Source of the DNA: Nitrospinae bacterium bin107
GTDB lineage: Bacteria > UBA8248
Direction of reading: 5' to 3'
Length of the DNA: 42,101 nucleotides
Assembly (NCBI GenBank): GCA_002238965.1
Contig: MPNJ01000027.1
Coordinates: 1 to 42,101 of the forward strand
Below the pieces are notes generated by a model. It had not been told where the DNA came from and did not search any database. It was given only the letters and a program-made list of their open reading frames with translations. A program made the translations under genes and the position numbers. How positions within the stretch are numbered: the stretch's first letter is position 1; every line of letters starts with the position of its first letter. Positions 22,184-30,504 of the stretch are shown here, in pieces.

Positions 22184-25100
22184 TCAATATCGTGGTTTGT
22201 AAAGGTAGTTTGACCGACCCTTGAAAAATTCGAGTTCGAGGGTTTTGGAAATCCTAGCAACGGCAACAGAATGAGTCCATTTACCCTGTCCACGATATTC
22301 TTTCTCGTGCCGCTGCAACTTAATAAGTATGAGCAATTCTTTTTCGTACTTGTTAAGTATTTTTTTGAGTACCGATGTGTTGCAAAAAAGGCGAAGCCCA
22401 GAATGTGGTCCTTCTTCACTAAATTTGTCCTCACGCCCCCAAGCTTGTACACGAAGCATCTGCTTACCGCGCTTGTCAAGCCATGTTCGGCGAAAGGAAT
22501 CATCGCTGAAGAGGTTCCAAAATGCAGTATAATCAGGCGCGATGTATGGCCGGAGATTAGCACAAGGCGCTCCATAAGGATCATGTTCATCTAGTTGGGG
22601 CTCACCTTCAACGCAAACAATCCAAGGCGCATGACCTTTCTTTTCAGTTGGCTGTTCCAAAATTCCATATCTTTGATGAAAAACAGGAATCCACACTAGT
22701 ATTGGTTGTTCACGAGTAAGCTTCCGCGCAAACATCGCTGCTGTTTTAGGAGGAACTAATGTGGACGAAATGTTGACTCTAATGTCGTCAGCCGAGAACC
22801 ATGCTCCCTGAATAACTAATTCTTTACCGACACGAGATGTGAGCCCGGCAAGCCGTAAGAGCTTTTTAGGGTCACCAGTTAAAACAACCCCCTTTTTCTT
22901 CTTTTCAAGAAGAGTTTCTACCGAATCAAGGGGTGTTCTGTCTGTACCGTCGGAAAGCCACAGCCCATCATCCCGGGTGAGAACATAGCGTCCAAGCCAC
23001 TCACCCCAAGGGTCGTCCTCGTACCACCAATCGTCAGTAACCGGGAACGTCGGGAGAATCTTGCCAGCAGCGAAGAAAAGCGCATGCCAACCTAACTGTT
23101 GGCCATACATGTGATAGCGTGTACTCATGTTGTAATTTGTTCTGGATTCCCGACCACCCGGCTCATACATGTTAGAAACGCCCGAGTCGAGTTGCTCGAC
23201 GATGGCGGACATCATGTCAGTTACTTCCCAACAAGATATGCCAAAGATGCGTCCCAAACCGTCTACCTCGTCCTTTTGAAAATCGTAGTCGAGATGAAAC
23301 TCAAATTTCGGTTTGGGCGCAGACGACGGACGTCCCTGATAGAAATCTCTATGGGCTCTGACCCTCTTGTTTGAGCGTGGGTGCGGCGAGAGGTCAGCGT
23401 TTTGTAAACAGTCTGCAGTACGCGCTGGCAAGTCAAGTTTCCCGGCATTAATACATGAGAGTAGTGCACGCGCGGCAAAATGGCGCATAAGAACATGAGG
23501 ATCGTTCTTTTCCGTAGCAATCGCAAGGAGTTTGTCTTTATATCGCGCAATCTCCTCAGGGTAATCTTTGGCTATTCTTGCGAGTGCAATTAGCAACCAA
23601 AGTCTTGCATGCAAGTAATAGAACTTTAGTTCGGAGGCCTGAAATGCCCCGGCCGTTTTTGAATTGATATTCTCAACCAGGGAATCGACTATCTCCCAGC
23701 GCCCTAATCTTGCGAAGCACCGGATACTGTGAGCTGCACGCCATCTGCTTTCAGCCGCGGGGGCGCCAAGCATACGCCATACAAAGCCTGCCGCAATCGT
23801 TGGAACATCGTCCTTCGGGTAGAGTCCGTCTTTCCAGGTTCCATCCACAACATTATCTGCGAGTTTAGCAGCATCACTGCCAAGTAATCGCTCAAGGGCA
23901 AGTTGCCCATGCCCCGCATCTGCCTGAGGGCATATGAATGAGGCCAAAGCCAGCCAGACCGCACCTGAAACCGAACTATCACGGCAAGCAAAGACCTTGA
24001 TGAGTTCAAGAACAAGTTCAGCGACGGGAACGCCTGTAATGTCCGACATTTCGTTGATTTTGTAACCTAATAGCCTTTCCCCATTTACAAGGTCGTCAGC
24101 ATGGAGCCGAATGAGGGGAATGGCTTGCTCCCTGCAAACTTGGTCAAGTGCAGCGAACGACCCTGCCCAACTTTGTTTGCATTCTTTTAGTTCATCAAGC
24201 TTCCAGGAGAAATTGAAATTCTCTACTGTGCGGATGGTCCGGATATATTGTGACCGATAGCCAAAGGGTACGTTAGTTCGGAGAGAGTCGAAGAAACCGC
24301 TCTTTAGCTCATAAGTATTCTGAAGGCCACTGAAGTCGTTAATTGCCTTGAGCAGAGAAACTTCATTCTTCGGATCCGTGGCGGCGGCAATACAATCAAG
24401 TGCTGCACGGTTCTTACGGTCGATATCCTCCACGCGTTTACGCATCCTTGGGTCCAGACCTTGATCGTGGCTCCACGTCTCATGGTTAGCACCACTCACC
24501 TTCTTGTAGCTTTTACGAGCGGCGGATAGATAGCGGAATATTTCGGATGATGGGCCTAGGGTTTCTTCGGCAAGTGAGGCAAGTGTCGCAATGGTGCTGT
24601 CCATAGTGCTATAGGGGTTGTTGTCTTGAAATTGTTGAATGAGTTCATTAATGGTATCAGGATCCGGCCCGGCTTTCTCACGGACCACTTTTGCAAATTC
24701 TTTTGTCCCAGCAGAATGATATTCGGCAGGCTTCGCGAGATGATTGAGGGCAAGCGCATCTTTGGGTCCGAGCTTGCCGTCTTGGACAAGCGCCGTAAGA
24801 TATGGAAGAAAAGTATGGCGCAAAGAAATCCTGTCGCGATCATCCCAGCGGCTCAGTTTGGCCAGGCCTTTTGGACCAGCCACCTTGGAAAAACTACTTC
24901 CGAACATGCCCCAAGAAAAATTCTCTGGTTCGTCGCTCATATTGAGTTCGCAGATATTGGTCAGTGTGTGAAATTCATTCTCATCGAGTTCCTCACCCTT
25001 CATCTTGGAAGCAAATGAGAGGAGCTCTTCGGTAAACTGGTTGTCACCGGACCCGATGGCATCCATCTGCTCGAGTCCTTCGCGAAAATAGGCCGATGCG

Positions 25101-28100
25101 TCATCAATGTTGGCCGGGAGCATGGCGCGCCCAAGTGCGCCTAATTGAAATGCCCTTTCAACGACATCATTCTCGGCTTCGATCAGCGTACGGGTTTTCA
25201 GAGACTGTTCGCCTGATTGTTTTTGCCATGGTTGCCTTTTGGCCAGGATCGAAACAATCCTGGTGAGATGGTACGTCCCAATCTCCAGTGTATGAACTAT
25301 TGTAAGGAAGCGTTTAATAGATGCCGGGTTAAGTTCGCTTCGTGCCCAGAGAATGGAAAGTGACATGTCTAGACCGAGAAAACAGAATAAATATTTGATT
25401 TTACCGCTTCGATAGGAATCGTGGTTTTGACACGCATCCTCCCACGCATTTAGCAATTCCCCAAAAGCCTTGTTCACGTTGCGCGAAGACGACGCAAGGG
25501 CGGTTGAGAACGCCTTCGTAAGGGAATGAAGCGGCTCCAGTCGATGAGCGAGGAAACGCTCGGTTTCCTGTTTTTCCTCATAGCTCAATGTGGGGGTGCG
25601 CTTTACCGCTTTTCCCTCATCACGTGCCTTCTGCACGTATTTGGATATCCGTTGCTTCGCCTTATCTCGAAACCCCTGACCTGTCAGATTTCTGCTGACA
25701 CGAGAGCAAATTATGGCCAACTCCTTGGGCAGTACATCTTTCTCGTGAAGAGTTGTCCTCTTTGCGGCAGCGACGAGAGCGGTTCGAAATACGAATGAGA
25801 AAACATCGTTGTGCCGGAAACCATCGCGAAAGTACCATATGCCCGGACGAGCATGGGGCGCACGAAGCGAGATCGCCAACGCTTCAGCGTCAAGGCCAAG
25901 TGACATTGCCACTGCTGCCGCTTTTCGCAACCCTTCCTGAAGCGGATAATGATGATCGCGTGGATAGGATTTTGATAGATGGCGTCCGGCCGTTTGCTTA
26001 GAGAGTCTGGCCAGCTTCTTGATGAGGTCTTTTCTTTTCGGTTTTGGAAGTTCCTCTAAAGAAAGAGCCGCAGTTATAGGACCAATATCTTTCAGCATGT
26101 CGATAAAATTATTGAGTTTGCTCTGAGGCTGCGCTTGTATCGTTTCTGCCAGTCGCGAATAATCGAATACATATTCGCAAACCTCGTAGGCATACCAGTC
26201 TCGCCAGACTTTCAGGAAGCGCACCGCATTGTCCAGGAGGTCTTGCGATATAAGGTAAAAAGGTATCGCCGCGATATCACGACGTTCCGGCCCGAGTCTA
26301 TGCATCTGTCTATCGTAATCTCTGCGATAATGATGATTAACCCATTCATTGGTTGTGACAATATGACGTGACGCTTCTTCGAACTCGCCCGAGAGTGTAT
26401 AAGCTATCGCTAGCCTGGCGTGACGCGTACCAGGCCAGCCTGTCCGGGTTTCAAAAAGGCGACGCAAGGAATCGACATCGTTCGCGGCAATAACAAGGTC
26501 GGGATAATCCAGAATGTAATCGATCCCTCTCTGATCGCTTGCGGTAATCGTCGAGAATTCTACGAGAAGCCGGACGAGGCGATTGTAATCTTGGCTGAGC
26601 GCAGCATGGAGAGTGGCAGCACAGAGCCTCGCATATCGAATGTTCCGCCTGCCGACCGAACTTGTTATTGACCTGGGGATACGCTCATCGAAAGCGAGAT
26701 CGAAAAGTGTTTTACCGTCATCCAGAGCATGCAAGAGGTCCGGTAGAGCCCGGGCGGCATAAACGGATACGTCCTGTCGTTTGAGCAGATTCCTGGCAAC
26801 ACGGTGTAAGGCACCCTTAGACGAGGCGTATTGATTGCGAACCAAGGTCTCCGTAGGCTCGTCCCTGAACATCAATCCTTGATTGGTGAGTTCCAGTAGT
26901 GGAGTCAAGTCCGACGCAAAGCTTTCGATTGCGCTTAGTTCAATGCCATGTGCCTCGGCACACTCATCGAGCGGCACGGGCGGCGGCAAGACGGCAAGTC
27001 CTGCCAGAAAAGTATTAATATCTTTTTTAGCAGAACCGCGCTCCATGGCAGTTGCCAGTGAATCTGTAATTTTCTTCTCGATAAGTTCATTAAGTTCGAT
27101 TTTCTTGTCAATTTCCGATTCGTCAAGAAGGCCTTTACCGCTCATGAGGAGATAGTCGAGTATGCGCGGATTACCGCCAGAACGCGCTTGGGCGACATTG
27201 ACCTCCACCTGTGAGATGACTTTCGATCTGGCGCGCAAAAAAGACGCGGTTTCATCCTTGCTGAAAGGACGAAGTTCAAAATCCTCATACTTGGCGTAAG
27301 TTGATGGTTTTCGTTCCGTTCGACACGAGACGACGAACTTCACGCCAGGGATTGGTTCACTATGTAGACTTTCCATCAGCTTGACCGGAAAAGCATCATC
27401 ACCGCGATGGCTCGCCGCTATATCCGCGTTATCTATCGCATCGATAAAAAGGACCAACTCACGCTCAGGTGTCGCTCTCGAAATCGTATTAATGCATTGC
27501 CCGAGGCGCCGCCTGAACGTCTTCAACAGTGTATGAGTATCAGGATTGCCCGGTAGTATAGGATCACACAAGCCGCCAAACGCAAGCGTGTTTGCAATGT
27601 GTATTAAACCGTTCTGCGGTAAATGCCGCGCATCCTCGGGTGAGCGATAGGCGCCACCACCAAAGCAGTCGAAAAAGACAACCTCATGTTTCCCATGTAT
27701 TTTTTCTGCCAGACTGTCCATGAAAACGGTTTTGCCTACTCCGCCAGCCGCATGGATAAGAAGAGGGGCCGAGTTGGTTTGGATATGTGCAATTGCATCA
27801 GCAAGCTGTTCACGTTCAAGGACTTTCCCTACATCCACTAATGCAGGTTTACATGGGAGTAGATCTGCCGAGTCCCCGATTTGCAGTGCCGCCAGAATGT
27901 CCGTGCGAGTGATAAGATTTTGGTTGGTACCGGCGTAGCCGGCCTTTTCTCGTACCATATTACTTAGTTCACCGAGACGTGCCTTCGCCATAGAGTCATT
28001 GGTCGCAGACCAGTCAACGAGCCGGCTTTCCAGTTCACTCTTGGCCGCCGGAAGACTTCCAGAACCACCTATTAACCTGCATTTTGCGGCAAAGGTGGCG

Positions 28101-28633
28101 AGCATCTTTCCATCAAACCCGGTAGCAGCCTTATACTGCTCCGCTTGTTTCTTTACGTCCCCTGTAACCGGCGAACCGGATGTTATGGCTTCAATTGTTT
28201 GGAGTAACGGCTCATAAATTGGCTGATTCGTGATGAGTTGAAAATCGAGTTTAGTTTGCACAGCTTGAGCACCGTATTTCTTTTTGTGATCGCGATAGGT
28301 GTTTGCGAACTTTTGAATCGTCTTTTTGGCATGGTGGGCACGAAAATCTTCGTTTTTGTTGGACACTGAATACTTAAACTGGACAATGCTCGTACGCGAT
28401 GCATGATTGAAAGTGGGTCGGCTACCATAGTAGAGAGTGATGTCCGCGATCTGGATGGTTTCCGCAGAGGCCTTTGCCTGATCGGTCGGAGAAAGGCCTT
28501 CTACTGCTATCGCGGCAAGGTCGTTATCCGGCTGAAGAAGCTGCATGGCTTTTCGAGCTGTCCACGCCTCATGAAATTCGTGGCCGTCACGGGACGCTCT
28601 TGTTGAGTCGACGGAGTTCTTCCCCTTTTTCAT
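22184..28633 (-). CDS. Giant Cap4/Mrr-like nuclease-STAND ATPase fusion, defence candidate
   Basis: A 2149-aa protein. The N-terminus (about 8-150) resembles the Cap4/DUF4297-type nuclease: SRDGHEFHEAWTARKAMQLL, then EIADITLYYG-like QIADITLYYG with D64, then TSIVQFKYS with Q85 and K87, a D...QxK site. A P-loop ATPase of NACHT/STAND type follows: Walker A AAGGVGKT at 295-302, Walker B LVLFIDAID around 393-400, and VVSCRTER further on. The remaining ~1500 residues are helical, probably repeats that sense a phage molecule. Effector-ATPase-repeat order is typical of Avs-like defence proteins, but this one is unusually long and I cannot assign it to a named type. I chose ATG 28633; a TTG at 28666 would add 11 residues. 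It is a single-gene unit, convergent with hsdR. Confidence 0.78.
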   Translation of the reverse strand: MKKGKNSVDSTRASRDGHEFHEAWTARKAMQLLQPDNDLAAIAVEGLSPTDQAKASAETIQIADITLYYGSRPTFNHASRTSIVQFKYSVSNKNEDFRAHHAKKTIQKFANTYRDHKKKYGAQAVQTKLDFQLITNQPIYEPLLQTIEAITSGSPVTGDVKKQAEQYKAATGFDGKMLATFAAKCRLIGGSGSLPAAKSELESRLVDWSATNDSMAKARLGELSNMVREKAGYAGTNQNLITRTDILAALQIGDSADLLPCKPALVDVGKVLEREQLADAIAHIQTNSAPLLIHAAGGVGKTVFMDSLAEKIHGKHEVVFFDCFGGGAYRSPEDARHLPQNGLIHIANTLAFGGLCDPILPGNPDTHTLLKTFRRRLGQCINTISRATPERELVLFIDAIDNADIAASHRGDDAFPVKLMESLHSEPIPGVKFVVSCRTERKPSTYAKYEDFELRPFSKDETASFLRARSKVISQVEVNVAQARSGGNPRILDYLLMSGKGLLDESEIDKKIELNELIEKKITDSLATAMERGSAKKDINTFLAGLAVLPPPVPLDECAEAHGIELSAIESFASDLTPLLELTNQGLMFRDEPTETLVRNQYASSKGALHRVARNLLKRQDVSVYAARALPDLLHALDDGKTLFDLAFDERIPRSITSSVGRRNIRYARLCAATLHAALSQDYNRLVRLLVEFSTITASDQRGIDYILDYPDLVIAANDVDSLRRLFETRTGWPGTRHARLAIAYTLSGEFEEASRHIVTTNEWVNHHYRRDYDRQMHRLGPERRDIAAIPFYLISQDLLDNAVRFLKVWRDWYAYEVCEYVFDYSRLAETIQAQPQSKLNNFIDMLKDIGPITAALSLEELPKPKRKDLIKKLARLSKQTAGRHLSKSYPRDHHYPLQEGLRKAAAVAMSLGLDAEALAISLRAPHARPGIWYFRDGFRHNDVFSFVFRTALVAAAKRTTLHEKDVLPKELAIICSRVSRNLTGQGFRDKAKQRISKYVQKARDEGKAVKRTPTLSYEEKQETERFLAHRLEPLHSLTKAFSTALASSSRNVNKAFGELLNAWEDACQNHDSYRSGKIKYLFCFLGLDMSLSILWARSELNPASIKRFLTIVHTLEIGTYHLTRIVSILAKRQPWQKQSGEQSLKTRTLIEAENDVVERAFQLGALGRAMLPANIDDASAYFREGLEQMDAIGSGDNQFTEELLSFASKMKGEELDENEFHTLTNICELNMSDEPENFSWGMFGSSFSKVAGPKGLAKLSRWDDRDRISLRHTFLPYLTALVQDGKLGPKDALALNHLAKPAEYHSAGTKEFAKVVREKAGPDPDTINELIQQFQDNNPYSTMDSTIATLASLAEETLGPSSEIFRYLSAARKSYKKVSGANHETWSHDQGLDPRMRKRVEDIDRKNRAALDCIAAATDPKNEVSLLKAINDFSGLQNTYELKSGFFDSLRTNVPFGYRSQYIRTIRTVENFNFSWKLDELKECKQSWAGSFAALDQVCREQAIPLIRLHADDLVNGERLLGYKINEMSDITGVPVAELVLELIKVFACRDSSVSGAVWLALASFICPQADAGHGQLALERLLGSDAAKLADNVVDGTWKDGLYPKDDVPTIAAGFVWRMLGAPAAESRWRAAHSIRCFARLGRWEIVDSLVENINSKTAGAFQASELKFYYLHARLWLLIALARIAKDYPEEIARYKDKLLAIATEKNDPHVLMRHFAARALLSCINAGKLDLPARTADCLQNADLSPHPRSNKRVRAHRDFYQGRPSSAPKPKFEFHLDYDFQKDEVDGLGRIFGISCWEVTDMMSAIVEQLDSGVSNMYEPGGRESRTNYNMSTRYHMYGQQLGWHALFFAAGKILPTFPVTDDWWYEDDPWGEWLGRYVLTRDDGLWLSDGTDRTPLDSVETLLEKKKKGVVLTGDPKKLLRLAGLTSRVGKELVIQGAWFSADDIRVNISSTLVPPKTAAMFARKLTREQPILVWIPVFHQRYGILEQPTEKKGHAPWIVCVEGEPQLDEHDPYGAPCANLRPYIAPDYTAFWNLFSDDSFRRTWLDKRGKQMLRVQAWGREDKFSEEGPHSGLRLFCNTSVLKKILNKYEKELLILIKLQRHEKEYRGQGKWTHSVAVARISKTLELEFFKGRSNYLYKPRY

Positions 28634-29004
28634 TATGTATCCTGTCTCATGTTGCCGACTGGGCAATGCTCTCTAAAACTATCGAAACCAACTCGCAGAT
28701 TTTCGATGATTCTGTCGATATTCTCGTTTAGTTTAGAAAGACTAGTGAAAGCGAGCTGCCTTCTTTGGGCCGATATATACAGGCTTGTATTGTTACAGGT
28801 AAAAACTCTCCACGTCTAATTTGCGTCAATACTCATCAGGATTTTCTTCAATGGCACATGGGTATTTTGGTCATGAAAACGAGCAAGTTATAGCACGATC
28901 AAATTTTGAAAAGGAATTTTACTCATAATTTGGCAATCAAAATTCACACTCATTTGACCATCCCTAGATGTTTCCAATCCCTTTCTTAATATCCGGCAAC
29001 AGTT
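28634..29004. promoter_or_regulatory. Upstream region of the 2149-aa gene
   Basis: About 370 AT-rich bases between the start of the giant ATPase gene and the end of the 288-aa gene, both on the minus strand. It should contain the promoter of the giant gene; no clear operator, terminator or gene is recognised. Confidence 0.4.
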
Positions 29005-29871
29005 TCAGAGCAGTCGCTGCTGGCACCTGCGGCGTAGATGATATTTTTCCGCGTTAGTGAGATAGGCAAACGGCTGTGACGACCTGCCAGATACGTATTT
29101 AATCGCATGTCCAACGGCCAATTTGATGTCCGTAAGAACGTCGTCAACCGACCAACCTAGATTGGACGGTCGGTCATCGCTTTTTTCGTAATGGAAACAG
29201 GCCTCTATTGGGAAGTCTATGTTGCGCAGAGCAGGTCTGGAGGCTCCTTTTTCATTGGCTGCATTCTCGCGACGCCTATAATCGTTTGTAAGACCTACTA
29301 GTTGAAGTTTAACCAAATTCAAGTGTCTGTGCTTATCCACGTTGCAAAGGTATGCCAGATGACTGAACTCGGAGGGGTCGGTTCTTATATCGAACTTACC
29401 ATACTCGCCTTCTTGAGCGACAAACCCCTGGTTCAATAAAATCTTGGCCTTTTGCTGTTCACCAACCCCCTTAAGCGCCTTTTCGTCTATGTATTCACGT
29501 CCTTGCTTTACGTATTCCGAACCCTTTTCTGAATAGATTACCTTATGAATAACTTTGTCTATCTCCCAAACGATGGGGAATGTGTTTTGCTTTGTCGGCT
29601 TTCCACCGTTTTCACAAACAAGTTTATAAACCAAATGATCAAGTGACGATCTGAGATGATAAGCTATCTCTCCTATCGAGATAGACCACTCAATCGGAGA
29701 CGTATCGAAATTTTCCGAAAGTTTAGGATGCCAGGACTTATCTCTAGTTTGGATCACCTCTACTTTATCGTGCTGTGTTTCGGCAAACGTCCGAACTTCG
29801 GCGCGAAGCTGCTGTAATTTGCATCGTGCGGAGTCTAGTTTCGCTTGTATTCCCTCATCATAAGTTGACAT
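29005..29871 (-). CDS. Hypothetical protein with HEPN-like RX4H helix
   Basis: A 288-aa protein, mainly helical. Residues 64-84 (SIGEIAYHLRSSLDHLVYKL) contain R74 and H79 in an Rx4H spacing, and a second conserved-looking motif NVDKHRHLN lies at 177-185. Both recur in a widespread family of uncharacterised bacterial proteins (…LR.ALDHL… and …DKH…). The pattern recalls HEPN ribonucleases, but there is no following polar/tyrosine pair, so this is only a suggestion. The ATG follows GAAGACAGGTCAG. It lies between two defence units, without an evident partner. Confidence 0.55.
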   Translation of the reverse strand: MSTYDEGIQAKLDSARCKLQQLRAEVRTFAETQHDKVEVIQTRDKSWHPKLSENFDTSPIEWSISIGEIAYHLRSSLDHLVYKLVCENGGKPTKQNTFPIVWEIDKVIHKVIYSEKGSEYVKQGREYIDEKALKGVGEQQKAKILLNQGFVAQEGEYGKFDIRTDPSEFSHLAYLCNVDKHRHLNLVKLQLVGLTNDYRRRENAANEKGASRPALRNIDFPIEACFHYEKSDDRPSNLGWSVDDVLTDIKLAVGHAIKYVSGRSSQPFAYLTNAEKYHLRRRCQQRLL

Positions 29872-29971
29872 CTGACCTGTCTTCTTTTCTATAGCTTTGG
29901 ATTAATGAAGCATAGCCCCAGCTAAACCGGTGCTTGCGTCAACGGGCTTTACAAGTACGGAATTTTCTAGC

Positions 29972-30187
29972 TTAAGGCCTGGGTTTATTGGCCTCTTTGA
30001 ACCATAGTCCGATAATCTGATTTATCGGGCCTCGAGTTCGGAAATCCAGCAAATGAGGGCAATTTTCTTTCAAGTATACGTAGAAACGTTCTTGTCCGAA
30101 AAAAGGGTCTTTCGAATCTTCTGGATTATTTCTGCTCCAGGCGCGCGCCACTTCCTTGACTCGAGTTTCAGCGTCTTTTTTCTTCAT
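29972..30187 (-). CDS. Small hypothetical protein, 71 aa
   Basis: A 71-aa basic, helical protein (MKKKDAETRVKEVARAWSRN at the start, then FFGQERFYVYLKENCPHLLDF). The ATG at 30187 has GGAG about 12 bases upstream. It is unrelated to anything I recognise. It lies 100 bases before the 288-aa gene on the same strand and may share its transcript. Confidence 0.5.
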   Translation of the reverse strand: MKKKDAETRVKEVARAWSRNNPEDSKDPFFGQERFYVYLKENCPHLLDFRTRGPINQIIGLWFKEANKPRP

Positions 30188-30273
30188 ATCTAATCAGAGC
30201 TCCAGTATCCATTTAATCACATTATCTCGGATACCCGACATGAACGCACTGAGGTGCGCAGCCGTTTGAATTT

Positions 30274-30411
30274 ATCCGCTTTCGGTTTGATTACAAACCG
30301 CGGAAGGGAAGTTCCAAACGAGACCGAGAATAATGCATCTTTCTCAATAATACCAACAGGATATCGGAATCTCACACCCGCCGGAAACCCCCCACTGCCT
30401 CTAAACGGGCG
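30274..30411 (+). repeat. Direct repeat copy A (left flank of five-gene cassette)
   Basis: First copy of a ~138-bp element also found at 39060-39198. Its first 21 bases (30274-30294, containing TCCGCTTTCGGTTTGATTAC) are identical in both copies. A right-hand block at 30383-30411 matches the other with three differences in 29 bases, all C versus T (GGAAAyCCyCCACTGyCTC then TAAACGGGCG). The spacing between the two blocks is 88 bases here and 89 in copy B, while the middle is diverged. Reading frames exist across it on both strands, but the paired conservation argues for a non-coding element or coding relic. Confidence 0.7.
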
Positions 30412-30504
30412 GAAGCGCGTATCTGCTAACACTTCAGAGGAGGGGGAAAAACTACAGCCGTTCACTCGAGATGGCGCCACGTGACTGGAAACCGTTTATT
30501 CGAG

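Noticed and set aside
30217-30484. Overlapping short frames on both strands at repeat copy A
   Set aside because: The sequence is better explained as a repeat shared with 39060-39198; in copy B both frames are broken.
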